A DNA stretch of 64,000 bases from the NCBI RefSeq assembly GCF_007829815.1, contig NZ_VIWT01000001.1, positions 806,001 to 870,000 of the forward strand, written 5' to 3'. This DNA comes from Kitasatospora viridis. GTDB lineage: Bacteria > Actinomycetota > Actinomycetes > Streptomycetales > Streptomycetaceae. A program made the position numbers and the translations under genes. Shown here one piece after another: positions 1 to 8,050 of this stretch. The notes under the pieces were generated by a model. That model was given only the letters and a program-made list of their open reading frames with translations. It was not told where the DNA came from and ran no database searches. How positions within the stretch are numbered: the first letter of the stretch is position 1; the number at the start of each line of letters is the position of its first letter.

Positions 1-1
1 C

Positions 2-1069
2 AACAAGGGCGCGGCGCTGGCCGGCACCATGCACAACACCGGCGAGGGCGGCCTCTCCCCGTACCACCGCAACGGCGGCGACCTGATGCTGCAGATCGGC
101 ACCGCCTACTTCGGGTGCCGCAACGAGGACGGCACCTTCAACCTCGACAAGCTCAAGGACGTCGTCGCGAGCGCGCCGGTCAAGGCGATCGAGATCAAGC
201 TCTCGCAGGGCGCCAAGCCCGGGCTGGGCGGGATGCTGCCGGGCGCCAAGGTGACCCCGGAGATCGCCGAGATCCGCGGCATCCCGGTCGGCAAGGACTG
301 CGCCTCGCCCTCGCGGCACACCGCGTTCGGCGACGTCGACTCGATGCTCGACTTCGTCGAGCTGCTGGCCACCGAGACCGGCCTGCCGGTCGGGGTCAAG
401 AGCGCCGTCGGCGAGATGGGCTTCTGGCAGGAGCTGGCCACGCTGATGTCGCGCGGCGACCGCGGCGTGGACTTCGTGACCATCGACGGCGGCGAGGGCG
501 GCACCGGTGCGGCGCCGCGGATGTTCGCCGACTCGGTGGCGCTGCCGTTCCGGATGGGCTTCTCCCGGGTCTACGGCGCCTTCGCCGAGCTGGGGCTGAC
601 CGACGAGCTGACCTTCATCGGCTCCGGCAAGCTCGGCCTGCCCGAGAACGCCGCGGTCGCCTTCGCGCTGGGCGCCGACATGGTCAACGTGGCCCGCGAG
701 GCGATGCTCTCGATCGGCTGCCTGCAGACCCAGAAGTGCCACACCGACACCTGCCCGACCGGCATCGCCACCCAGAACCAGTGGCTGGCCCGCGGCCTCG
801 ACCCGGCGCTGAAGTCCACCCGCGCCGCCGTCTACCTGCGCACCCTGCGCAAGGAGCTGACCAAGGTCTCGTCGGCGCTCGGCGTCGCCCACCCGGGGCT
901 GATCACGGCCAACGACGTCGAGGTGATGAACGGCGATTACGAGGCCCGCACGCTGGGCGGGGTCTACGGTTACAAGGACGGCTGGGGCGAGCTCGGCCCG
1001 GAGCTCGCCGCCGAGATCACGGCGCTGGTCACCGGCAACCCGAACTCCGGTTACCAGCCGGCCGTCTGA
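2..1069 (+). CDS. FMN-binding glutamate-synthase-family protein (5' partial)
   Basis: The reading frame is open from base 2, so the N-terminus lies outside the window; the visible part is about 355 residues. It is the FMN/Fe-S half of the glutamate synthase large subunit fold. Supporting motifs are GEGGLSPYH, the FMN-barrel stretches GVKSAVGEMG and TIDGGEGGTGAAP, and a C-x5-C-x4-C cluster motif (CLQTQKCHTDTC) typical of the 3Fe-4S site. A stand-alone member of this family may be an FMN oxidoreductase rather than true GltB, because the glutaminase and C-terminal beta-helix domains cannot be checked here. The gene ends 55 bp before the next gene. The family call is firm; the reaction is uncertain. 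Confidence 0.85.
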   Translation, partial: NKGAALAGTMHNTGEGGLSPYHRNGGDLMLQIGTAYFGCRNEDGTFNLDKLKDVVASAPVKAIEIKLSQGAKPGLGGMLPGAKVTPEIAEIRGIPVGKDCASPSRHTAFGDVDSMLDFVELLATETGLPVGVKSAVGEMGFWQELATLMSRGDRGVDFVTIDGGEGGTGAAPRMFADSVALPFRMGFSRVYGAFAELGLTDELTFIGSGKLGLPENAAVAFALGADMVNVAREAMLSIGCLQTQKCHTDTCPTGIATQNQWLARGLDPALKSTRAAVYLRTLRKELTKVSSALGVAHPGLITANDVEVMNGDYEARTLGGVYGYKDGWGELGPELAAEITALVTGNPNSGYQPAV

Positions 1070-1124
1070 CGATCCATCAGTCGAATTTGCACACCGTCCA
1101 GTCCCAGCTCCTGCCGAGGCGATC

Positions 1125-1886
1125 ATGTCCGAAGAAGTGCGGTTCCCCAGCGTGGTCGGCCCCGAGCTGGCCGGCTCGATCGAGCTGCCGGAGGGCGAGG
1201 TCCGGGGCTGGGGGATCTTCGTCCACGGGTTCACCCTCGGCAAGAACTCGCCGGCCGCCTCGCGGGTCAGCAAGCAGCTGGCCCGCGAGGGGATCGGGAT
1301 GCTGCGCTTCGACAACCTCGGCATCGGGGACTCCGACGGCGACTGGGGGGACGGGTCCTTCACCATCAAGGTGCAGGACACCGTCCGCGCGGCCGAGCTG
1401 ATGGCGCAGCGCGGGACGCCGGCGGACCTGCTGGTCGGGCACTCCTGGGGCGGGGCCGCCGCGATCGCCGCGGCGGCGGACGCCCCCGGGGTCCGCGCGG
1501 TCGCCACGATCGGGGCGCCCTCCGACCCCAGCCACGTCGAGCACCAGTACGACGCGGTCGTGGAGCGGGTGCTCAGCGAGGGCTCGCACGAGTGGTTCGT
1601 CGGCGGGCGGACCCTGGTGCTCAAGCGCGCCTTCGTGAACGACGTCCGCCAGGCCCGGCTGCGCGAGCGGATCCGCGACCTGAACCGGCCGCTGCTGGTG
1701 ATGCACTCGCCGACCGACGACACCGTGGACATCTCCAACGCCAGCGAGATCTTCCGCGAGGCCCAGCACCCGCGCAGCTTCATCTCGCTCGAAGGGGCGG
1801 ACCACCTGCTGACCGTGCGGGGCCAGGCGCAGCGGGCCGCGCACATCATCAGCGCCTGGGCCGACCAGTACATCAACGCCGGCTGA
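1125..1886 (+). CDS. alpha/beta hydrolase
   Basis: This is a 253-residue cytoplasmic serine hydrolase of the alpha/beta fold. The nucleophile elbow GHSWGG places Ser107. Asp198 in SPTDDTVD and His227 in EGADHLL complete a plausible triad. The oxyanion-loop motif VHGFTLG lies near residue 33. The sequence resembles the hydrolase half of proteins fused to OsmC, but no OsmC domain follows. The substrate cannot be told. It starts at ATG, 55 bp after the upstream gene, and is probably not part of the biosynthetic clusters to its right. Confidence 0.85.
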   Translation: MSEEVRFPSVVGPELAGSIELPEGEVRGWGIFVHGFTLGKNSPAASRVSKQLAREGIGMLRFDNLGIGDSDGDWGDGSFTIKVQDTVRAAELMAQRGTPADLLVGHSWGGAAAIAAAADAPGVRAVATIGAPSDPSHVEHQYDAVVERVLSEGSHEWFVGGRTLVLKRAFVNDVRQARLRERIRDLNRPLLVMHSPTDDTVDISNASEIFREAQHPRSFISLEGADHLLTVRGQAQRAAHIISAWADQYINAG

Positions 1887-1955
1887 GCGCGGCCGCGCCG
1901 GGCGCGGTTCGCACTCGACGGAACCGCTCCCGGCACGGCACGCGTCTTGGGGGCC

Positions 1956-2765
1956 ATGGCTTCTGACGCAGCGCTGGACGACTCGACCCTGCCGGTGCCC
2001 GCGAGCCGGGCGGCCGAACCGGCCGAGGCCCGGACCGAACCGGCCGGGCCGGCCGAGGCTGCCGAGCCGCTGGTCGGCTCGGCCACCGGCAGCCGGCCGG
2101 TCGTCGTCGTCACCGCCATCGCGCTCAAGCCGCCGGCCCGGGAGGCCCTCGCCGAGCGCCTGGGCCCCGGCCACATCGTGGTGGACATCCGCGAGGCCGG
2201 GCCGGACGCCGACATCGTGCTCATCCCGGCCGTCAGCGCCGAGCTGCTCGGCCTGCTGCGCGGGCAGTTCCCGCAGGCCCGGCTGCTCGCCACCGAGTTC
2301 ACCGACGACAGTTACGACGCCGACTTCCGGGGCCCGATCAGCCGGATCCTCAGCAGCGACATCGACGGCTACTTCATGGCCCCGACCATGGACGACCTGG
2401 CCCGGGTCACCCGGAACGCCGGCCGGGCGGTCGCGGGCGCCCTCACCGCCGGCCCGGGCGACGGCGGCCGGCCGCCGGTCGACCTGCTGGCTGCCAACCG
2501 GCGCCTGCTGCTGGAACGCGCAGAGCCGCAGCAGCCCGAGCGGTCCGCCCCGGCCGACGGCGTCACCATCGACCTGGACGCCTGGGCCGGTGCGCTGGAC
2601 GGCGACGCCCGCGTGCTGGCCGACCTCGCCTGGCCGCTGGTCCGGCAGTTCCTCGGGCAGGGCCTGCCGGTCACCGTGGTCGGCGACCCGCCCGAGGCCT
2701 GGACCGAGCGGGCCCGCGCGGCCGGGGTCCGGGTGCGCGGGTCGGCCCGCCCGCTCGCCGGCTGA
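1956..2765 (+). CDS. conserved hypothetical protein
   Basis: This is a 269-residue protein that I do not recognise. The N-terminal 40 residues are rich in Ala, Pro and Glu and look disordered. Residues from about 45 show an alternating beta/alpha pattern (VVVVTAIALK, then DADIVLIPAVSAELL), compatible with a Rossmann-like or NAD/flavodoxin-like fold, and a second beta-strand block (LPVTVVGDPP) lies near the C-terminus. No signal peptide or membrane segment is seen. The start at ATG 1956 is preferred over a TTG nine bases upstream because a G-run stands just before it. It converges on the minus-strand glycosyltransferase gene with only 7 bp between the stops. Confidence 0.6.
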   Translation: MASDAALDDSTLPVPASRAAEPAEARTEPAGPAEAAEPLVGSATGSRPVVVVTAIALKPPAREALAERLGPGHIVVDIREAGPDADIVLIPAVSAELLGLLRGQFPQARLLATEFTDDSYDADFRGPISRILSSDIDGYFMAPTMDDLARVTRNAGRAVAGALTAGPGDGGRPPVDLLAANRRLLLERAEPQQPERSAPADGVTIDLDAWAGALDGDARVLADLAWPLVRQFLGQGLPVTVVGDPPEAWTERARAAGVRVRGSARPLAG

Positions 2766-2772
2766 GGCTCGA

Positions 2773-4071
2773 TCAGCCCAGGTCGGCCACCAGGGCGGCG
2801 ATCGTGTCGAGCGGCCGGTGCGCGGCGAGTTCGCCGCGCAGCGCCCGGGCCCGCTCGCGGTGGGCGGCGTCGCCCAGCACCCGGTCGACGGCCCCGGCGA
2901 TCGCCGCCGGCTCGGGGCGGCCGGTGCGCAGGTCGACGCCCGCGCCGGCCCACTGCACCCGGGCGGCCACCTCCGGCTTGTCCTCGGTGGCGCCCGCGAC
3001 CACCAGCGGGACGCCGTGCCGCAGCGCGGCGTGCACGCCGCCGTAGCCGCCGTTGGTGACCAGCAGGTCGGCGTGCGGCAGCAGCAGCTCGAAGGGCAGG
3101 TAGCCGCCGACGCGGGTGTTGCCGGGCAGCTCCCCCAGCAGCTCGGCCAGCTCCCCCGGACCGTCCGCGCGGGCGGTCGCCGCGACCAGCAGCACGTCCC
3201 GGTCGGCCAGGCCCCGCACGGTGGGCGCGACCAGCTCGCTGAGGTCGCGGTTGGCGACGGTGCCCTGGGTGACCACCACGACGGGCCGGCCGCCCGTCAG
3301 CTCCGGCCACCAGTGCGGCAGTTCGACGGCCTCGACGAGCGGCGCCGGCAGGGCGCCGACGCACCGGAAGTTGGCCGGCGCGTCGCTGCGCGGGTACTCC
3401 AGCCCCGGCACGGTCAGCAGCAGGTAGTGGTCGGCGAGGGCGGGGATCACGGCGCGGTGGGAGCCCGCCGGCAGGATCAGCCCCAGGCCGGCGAAGGTCT
3501 CGGCAAGGTAGTCGGCGAGCGGCGCGAGGGCCTGCGCCACCCGCTCGTTGAGCGTCCGGTTGCGCGCCCGCCCGGCCTCCCCCGGCTCGGGCGGCAGGGC
3601 CAGGCCGAACGGGGCGGTGTCCACGCTCGGCAGGGTGGGCGCGCTGGTGCCGATGCTGATCACCGCGGGCCGCCGCTGCGGCGGCAGCGCGAGGGCGAGC
3701 GCCGCCGCGCCGTTGAACGCCAGGTCGGCGATCACCGCGTCGGCCGGGAACTCGGCGAGCAGCTCGCGCAGCGCCCGGTACTGGCCGGGCACCGGGTCGG
3801 TGAAGATGTGCTTGACGTCGAAGACCAGCCGCTCCGGGCCGGGCGCCGTGGCCTCCCGCGCCGGGAACCAGGCGGCCAGGTCGCGGTCGTCGAAGTCGGA
3901 TTCGGCGGGCAGCGCGACGAACCGCGCACCGGTCTCCGCCGCCGCCTTCGCGAACCGCGAGCCGCCGAGGAAGACCACCTCGTGGCCGCGGGCGACCAGG
4001 TCGGCGGTGATGGCGAGCAGCGGGCCGGTGTGGCCGTGCACGGGTATGGCGGCGGTGATGATGCGGGACAT
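2773..4071 (-). CDS. GT1-family glycosyltransferase (macrolide/UGT type)
   Basis: This 432-residue GT-B glycosyltransferase transfers an activated sugar onto a small-molecule or peptide acceptor. The N-terminal acceptor domain opens with the family pattern IPVHGHTGPLLAI. The C-terminal donor domain carries PHADLLVTNGGYGGVHAAL and a following GVPLVVAG block, the usual nucleotide-sugar site. The length matches MGT/UGT enzymes. It is the last gene of a minus-strand run, lanKC, lanA, LLM oxidoreductase, then this gene, with 50 bp between it and the oxidoreductase, so it probably glycosylates the lanthipeptide. A labionin peptide of NAI-112 type is a known precedent for a glycosylated class III product. 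No sugar-biosynthesis genes are nearby, so the donor would come from general metabolism. Confidence 0.85.
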   Translation of the reverse strand: MSRIITAAIPVHGHTGPLLAITADLVARGHEVVFLGGSRFAKAAAETGARFVALPAESDFDDRDLAAWFPAREATAPGPERLVFDVKHIFTDPVPGQYRALRELLAEFPADAVIADLAFNGAAALALALPPQRRPAVISIGTSAPTLPSVDTAPFGLALPPEPGEAGRARNRTLNERVAQALAPLADYLAETFAGLGLILPAGSHRAVIPALADHYLLLTVPGLEYPRSDAPANFRCVGALPAPLVEAVELPHWWPELTGGRPVVVVTQGTVANRDLSELVAPTVRGLADRDVLLVAATARADGPGELAELLGELPGNTRVGGYLPFELLLPHADLLVTNGGYGGVHAALRHGVPLVVAGATEDKPEVAARVQWAGAGVDLRTGRPEPAAIAGAVDRVLGDAAHRERARALRGELAAHRPLDTIAALVADLG

Positions 4072-4121
4072 CCTGGTCCTCTCGATTCACGGTCACTGCA
4101 TTGGCGCGCGCTGTCAGGTCG

Positions 4122-5147
4122 TCAGAACCACTCGTGGGCCGGGCGGGAGAGCACCTGACGCACCAGCAGGAGCGAGCGCAGTTTGGCGGCGGTGTCGGTC
4201 AGCATACTGACCATCATCAGCTCGTCGGCCTCCGTGTCCACGAGCAGCTCCGCCAGCCGCTGCCCGACGCTCTCCGGGCTGCCGACCGCCTGCGCGGCCT
4301 GGTGCTGGTCCGCCCACTCGCGCTCCTGCGCCGTCCAGCGGTGCGCGCGGGCCTCCTCGGCCGAGGGGTACGGGGCGATCGGGGCACTGCGGGCCCGCAG
4401 CATGCACAGCTCCAGCGGGTCGCACAGCCGGGCCGCCTGCGCGTCGTCGTCCGCGCAGACCACCTGCACGGAGAGCATGGTGTGCGGCTCGGCCAGGTGG
4501 GCGGAGGGGCGGAACTCGCCGCGGTAGGCGTCGAAGGCCGCCCGGGCCGAGCCGGGCTTGAGGTGGTGGGCGTAGGCGAAGGGCAGGCCGAGCCGGGCGG
4601 CGGTGCGGGCGCTCGCGGTGTTCGTGCCGAGCAGCCACACCGCCCCCGCGCCGAGCCGGCGGCCCGGGACGGCCGTGACCTCCTCGAACGGGTGGCCGGC
4701 CGGGAAGCCGCCGCCCAGGAACCCGAGCAGGTCGGCGAGCTCCTCGGGGAAGCGGTCCACCGGGAGCCTGCGCAGCGCGGCCGCCGTGCGCGGATCGGTG
4801 CCGGGCGCGCGGCCGATGCCGAGGTCGATCCGGCCGGGGTGGAGCGCGTCGAGGGTGCCGAACTGCTCGGCCACGGTGAACGGCGGGTGGTTGGGCAGCA
4901 TCACTCCCCCCGAGCCGAGCCGGATCCGCCGGGTGGCCGCGCCGATCGCCGCGAGCAGCACCGCCGGCGAGGAGGTCGCGATGTTGGGTGCGCCGTGGTG
5001 CTCGGCCACCCAGAACCGCGCCAGGCCCAGCCGGTCCGCCTGGCGGGCCAGGCTGATCGTCCGGGCGAGGGCCCGGCCGGGCGTCTCGCCCCGTTCGACC
5101 GGGCCGGTGTCGAGGACGGACAGCGGGACGCGGGTGGGCGGTGGCAT
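4122..5147 (-). CDS. LLM-class flavin-dependent oxidoreductase
   Basis: This is a 341-residue luciferase-like TIM-barrel oxidoreductase. Diagnostic stretches are RFWVAEHHGAPNIATSSPAV near residue 45, the RIRLGSGGVMLPNHPP block near 75, and HPGRIDLGIGRAPGTD near 105, all typical of the MsnO8/LuxAB-like subgroup. These enzymes use FMN or F420 for oxygenation or hydride transfer; which cofactor applies cannot be read here. It lies 94 bp after the lanthipeptide precursor gene on the same strand, so a tailoring role is likely. Related LLM-type enzymes reduce dehydroalanine to D-alanine in class V lanthipeptides, which is one possible job (inference). Confidence 0.85.
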   Translation of the reverse strand: MPPPTRVPLSVLDTGPVERGETPGRALARTISLARQADRLGLARFWVAEHHGAPNIATSSPAVLLAAIGAATRRIRLGSGGVMLPNHPPFTVAEQFGTLDALHPGRIDLGIGRAPGTDPRTAAALRRLPVDRFPEELADLLGFLGGGFPAGHPFEEVTAVPGRRLGAGAVWLLGTNTASARTAARLGLPFAYAHHLKPGSARAAFDAYRGEFRPSAHLAEPHTMLSVQVVCADDDAQAARLCDPLELCMLRARSAPIAPYPSAEEARAHRWTAQEREWADQHQAAQAVGSPESVGQRLAELLVDTEADELMMVSMLTDTAAKLRSLLLVRQVLSRPAHEWF

Positions 5148-5189
5148 CGGGCGTACTCCGGAGGGCGGCGGATCGGGGTAGGTGGCGGC

Positions 5190-5218
5190 GGGCGGGCCGC
5201 TCGGTGAGCGGCCCGCCC
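5190..5218 (-). terminator. hairpin between lanA and the oxidoreductase gene
   Basis: A 12-bp perfect inverted repeat (5190-5201 with 5207-5218) with a CGGTG loop lies just downstream of the precursor stop on the minus strand. It has no T-run, as is usual in this GC-rich group. Such attenuators after lanthipeptide precursor genes can raise precursor transcript over that of the downstream tailoring genes. The structure is read directly; the function is inferred. Confidence 0.55.
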
Positions 5219-5241
5219 CCCCGGGGGTGTTTCGGTGTGCG

Positions 5242-5340
5242 TCAGTCGACGTCGCACTCGTCGCTGATCGCGCTCAGGTGCAGCTCGGCCTCGGCGGCGG
5301 CCTCGGCGGTCAGGGTCTGCAGTGCCAGCACGTTGTTCAT
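5242..5340 (-). CDS. lanA: class III lanthipeptide precursor peptide (LanA)
   Basis: This is a 32-residue peptide whose start is set by an AAAGGA ribosome site 10 nt before ATG 5340. The leader begins MNNVLALQTL, matching the V/I-L-x-L-Q motif that class III LanKC enzymes recognise. An Ala/Glu-rich segment follows. The C-terminal part, LHLSAISDECDVD, has Ser23-x2-Ser26-x2-Cys29, the signature for a labionin or a lanthionine ring. The core is very short, with a single Cys and an acidic tail. It lies 40 bp downstream of lanKC on the same strand. Only one precursor copy is seen. Confidence 0.85.
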   Translation of the reverse strand: MNNVLALQTLTAEAAAEAELHLSAISDECDVD

Positions 5341-5380
5341 CGGGTTCGGTTCCTTTCGAGTGGGTGGTGATGGTTGACGC

Positions 5381-7954
5381 TCAGTCGGGCACCGGGGCCA
5401 GGAAGCCTCCCGGCCCCGGTTGGAGTGCCCGGCCGAGCGCGAGGAGGACGCCGCTTGAGCCGCTCGCGAGATCGCAGCTGTAGCGGCGGCCGTCCCCACC
5501 GAGGAAGCGGAAGCCGTCCCCGTGCGGGATCGCATGGGTGGTCAGGCACCTGGCGGACCGGTCGACCGTCTGCCGGGCAGACGCTCCACCGGACCAGGCC
5601 GCGTGGTCGGTGAGGAAGATCAGGAGACCGGCGAGGCCGCGGAACAGGCCCGCCTTCACGGTCAGGGGCTTGGAGGCGTCGGCGACGATCCGCCCGAGGG
5701 CCCCCGTCAGCCGGTCGTCCGCCCCGGGCCGGGCGAAGCCGAGCAGCGCGAGGCCGACGCCGGCGGAGCCGCCGGCCAGGTACGGGACGGCCCGGCGCGA
5801 TCCCGCCGTCGGGGCGAACGAGAGTGCGCCGCCCGGGAGTTCGACGGCCCGGTCGAGCTCCTCGTGGATCAGCCGCAGCCCGGTGCGGTAGTGGCCCTGC
5901 CGGCCGGTGGCCGCGGACAGCTGGCGCAGGAAGTGCGCCAGACCGGCCCGGCCCGCCAGCAGACCGCGCGGGTCGGCCGCCCCGAAGGCCTCGCCGGCCC
6001 GGGTGGCCGCGGCGATCCGGTCGCCCAGCGCGTCGGCCCGCTCCAGCAGCCGCTGGTCGCCGGTGCGGGCGTGCACGGCGAGCAGCGCGAGGCCGATCCC
6101 GGCCGCGCCGTCGCCGAGCGTCACGCAGGTCAGGCCCAGCGGGTGGTTCACGGCGTGCTCGGCCAGCGCCGTCGCGGCGTCCGGCTCGCCGAGCTCGGCG
6201 AGTGCCCAGGCGATGCCCGCCGTGCCGCAGTTCAGGCCGGGCGGGAGCTCGGCGCGCCCGGCCAGTGCGGCGCGGCGCAGCCGTTCGGTGAACTCCGCCG
6301 GCACCGGGACGGCGGCCTGTCGCAGGGCCGACAGGATGCCCGCGAGGCCGTGCGCGTAGCCGAGCCGGTTGGTCCGGTAGGCGTCCGGCGCGAGCGGGAA
6401 CACCGCGTCCTCGGGCCCGCGCCCTGCCAGGGCCAGCAGGCCGCGGGCCACGCCCGCGGTGAACTCGGGCAGCGCGGTGTCCAGCGGTCGGGCCGGCCGC
6501 GCCGGGACGAACTCGGTTGCCTTGCGCCACAGTTCCGCCGGCACCGGCGACAGCGCCGTCAACTCCCGCTCCAGCAGCGGGAGGTTGGCCGGTGACCGGT
6601 CGAGCACCGGGTGCAGCGGGAAGAGCAGGCAGAGCAGCACCGCCGACAGCGCGTAGCGGTCCCGGCCCTCCCGGTCCTCCCCGAACAGGCCGCGTGGCGG
6701 GGCGAATCCGGGGGTGCCGATGCGGAACGACGGCTGCCCGGCGGTGGTCGCCGTCTCGAAGTCGATCAGCCGCAGGGTGTCGCGGCCGTCCGGGCCCTCG
6801 TCGACCAGGACGTTGCGGGAGTTGAGGTCGCCGAAGGCGTAGCCCAGCTCGTGCAACCGGCCGACCGCGCGCTCCAGTTGCTCGGCCAGCCGCGTGCAGC
6901 GCGCGTAGTAGGCCGCGAACTGCTCGCGGGTGGCGGCGGCCCGGGCGACCGGCGCGTGCCGCGCCGTCCACTCGTGCAGCGAGGTGCCGCCCAGGAACTC
7001 GGTGACCAGGAACTCGTGCTCCCACTCCCGCAGGTAGCCGAGCGGTTCGGGGGCCAGGCCCGGCGCGGCGGCGTGCAGGGCGACCAGCGTCCGGTGCTCC
7101 CGGCGCAACCGTTCCTGCGCGCAACTGCCATCCGGCGAGAGCCCGTTGTGTGCCCGGGCCTCCTTGACGAACACCTTGCGGCCGGTGGCCCGGTGCTGTC
7201 CGAGGTAGCTGCCGCCGGCGTTGCTGTGGCGCAGGGCGGCGGTGATCTCGTACTCCCCCAGCACCACCGGCCCCGCCGACGCGGGCTCCGGCTCGGCCTC
7301 GGGCTCCGCGAACGGGTCGCGCACGCCGTCGGGCAGGGTGAACGCCGGGAGCCGCAGGTCCGCCACCCACTCGCCGTCCGGCCGCCGGATCAGCCGCGCC
7401 ACCGTGCCGTCGGCGCGCAGCCGCCGGGCCGGGCGGAACCCGCCGTACCGGTAGTGCACGGTGGGCGAGTCCCGGTAGCGGCGGTCCGTCAGCACGAACG
7501 GCCCCGGCTCGTCACCGAGCCGCTCCCGCAGCGCCTCCAGCACCTCCCGGGCCCGCTCGACGTCCACCGGGTAGCCGGCGATGAACTTCCCGGCCTGCTG
7601 GCGCGGACCGTGCTTGTGGTGCAGGTAGCGGAAGTACGCCTCGGCGGACAGGTGCTTGAACACCACCCGGTGCGCGAAGAACACCTCGGCCGCCGCGTCC
7701 AGCACCTGCCCGGCCCGCGCCGCCGTGGCCGACACGTGCACCTTCCAGCCCTGCACGGGCAGCCCCCCGAGCGACTCGCCCGGCGGCACCCAGTACGTCC
7801 ACACCCCACCCGTGCGCCACTGCCACCCCGCGCCGACCCGCCCCGGCGCGAACGGCGCCCCGGGATCGGGCGCCGCCTCCAGCGGCAGGTAGAAGTCCCG
7901 GTCGGCCAGCGTGTGGGCCAGGCCGTCGGACGCGCTCTCGTTCATGCCGGTCAC
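5381..7954 (-). CDS. lanKC: class III lanthipeptide synthetase (LanKC)
   Basis: This 857-residue trifunctional enzyme phosphorylates Ser/Thr in the precursor, eliminates phosphate and closes the thioether ring. The N-terminal lyase domain spans about 1-220. A protein-kinase-like domain spans about 230-510, with VFVKE (Lys264), FGDLNSRNVL (Asp376, Asn381) and the metal motif DFE (398-400). From about 525 a LanC-like domain has the glycine-rich GLAGIL, NCGTAGIAWAL and GDGAAGIGLAL repeats. The Cys-His-Gly zinc motif of LanC is replaced by KAGLFRG, which places it in class III rather than class IV. The start is GTG 7954, or ATG 7945 three codons in. It is the first gene of the lan operon, divergent from the APC permease across 96 bp. 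Confidence 0.92.
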   Translation of the reverse strand: MTGMNESASDGLAHTLADRDFYLPLEAAPDPGAPFAPGRVGAGWQWRTGGVWTYWVPPGESLGGLPVQGWKVHVSATAARAGQVLDAAAEVFFAHRVVFKHLSAEAYFRYLHHKHGPRQQAGKFIAGYPVDVERAREVLEALRERLGDEPGPFVLTDRRYRDSPTVHYRYGGFRPARRLRADGTVARLIRRPDGEWVADLRLPAFTLPDGVRDPFAEPEAEPEPASAGPVVLGEYEITAALRHSNAGGSYLGQHRATGRKVFVKEARAHNGLSPDGSCAQERLRREHRTLVALHAAAPGLAPEPLGYLREWEHEFLVTEFLGGTSLHEWTARHAPVARAAATREQFAAYYARCTRLAEQLERAVGRLHELGYAFGDLNSRNVLVDEGPDGRDTLRLIDFETATTAGQPSFRIGTPGFAPPRGLFGEDREGRDRYALSAVLLCLLFPLHPVLDRSPANLPLLERELTALSPVPAELWRKATEFVPARPARPLDTALPEFTAGVARGLLALAGRGPEDAVFPLAPDAYRTNRLGYAHGLAGILSALRQAAVPVPAEFTERLRRAALAGRAELPPGLNCGTAGIAWALAELGEPDAATALAEHAVNHPLGLTCVTLGDGAAGIGLALLAVHARTGDQRLLERADALGDRIAAATRAGEAFGAADPRGLLAGRAGLAHFLRQLSAATGRQGHYRTGLRLIHEELDRAVELPGGALSFAPTAGSRRAVPYLAGGSAGVGLALLGFARPGADDRLTGALGRIVADASKPLTVKAGLFRGLAGLLIFLTDHAAWSGGASARQTVDRSARCLTTHAIPHGDGFRFLGGDGRRYSCDLASGSSGVLLALGRALQPGPGGFLAPVPD

Positions 7955-8050
7955 CGTGCCGGGCGGCGTTCAACAGTCGATGGACATCCCGGCGTTCGCT
8001 CGTTGGTGCAAGCCCGGGTGTTTCCGGGGCGGAGCTGCCATAGTGTCCCG

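Noticed and set aside
1077..4158. Long open frames antisense to the hydrolase and glycosyltransferase genes
   Set aside because: They mirror the codon bias of the real genes, have Arg/Pro/Ala-rich translations, no ribosome sites and no motifs.
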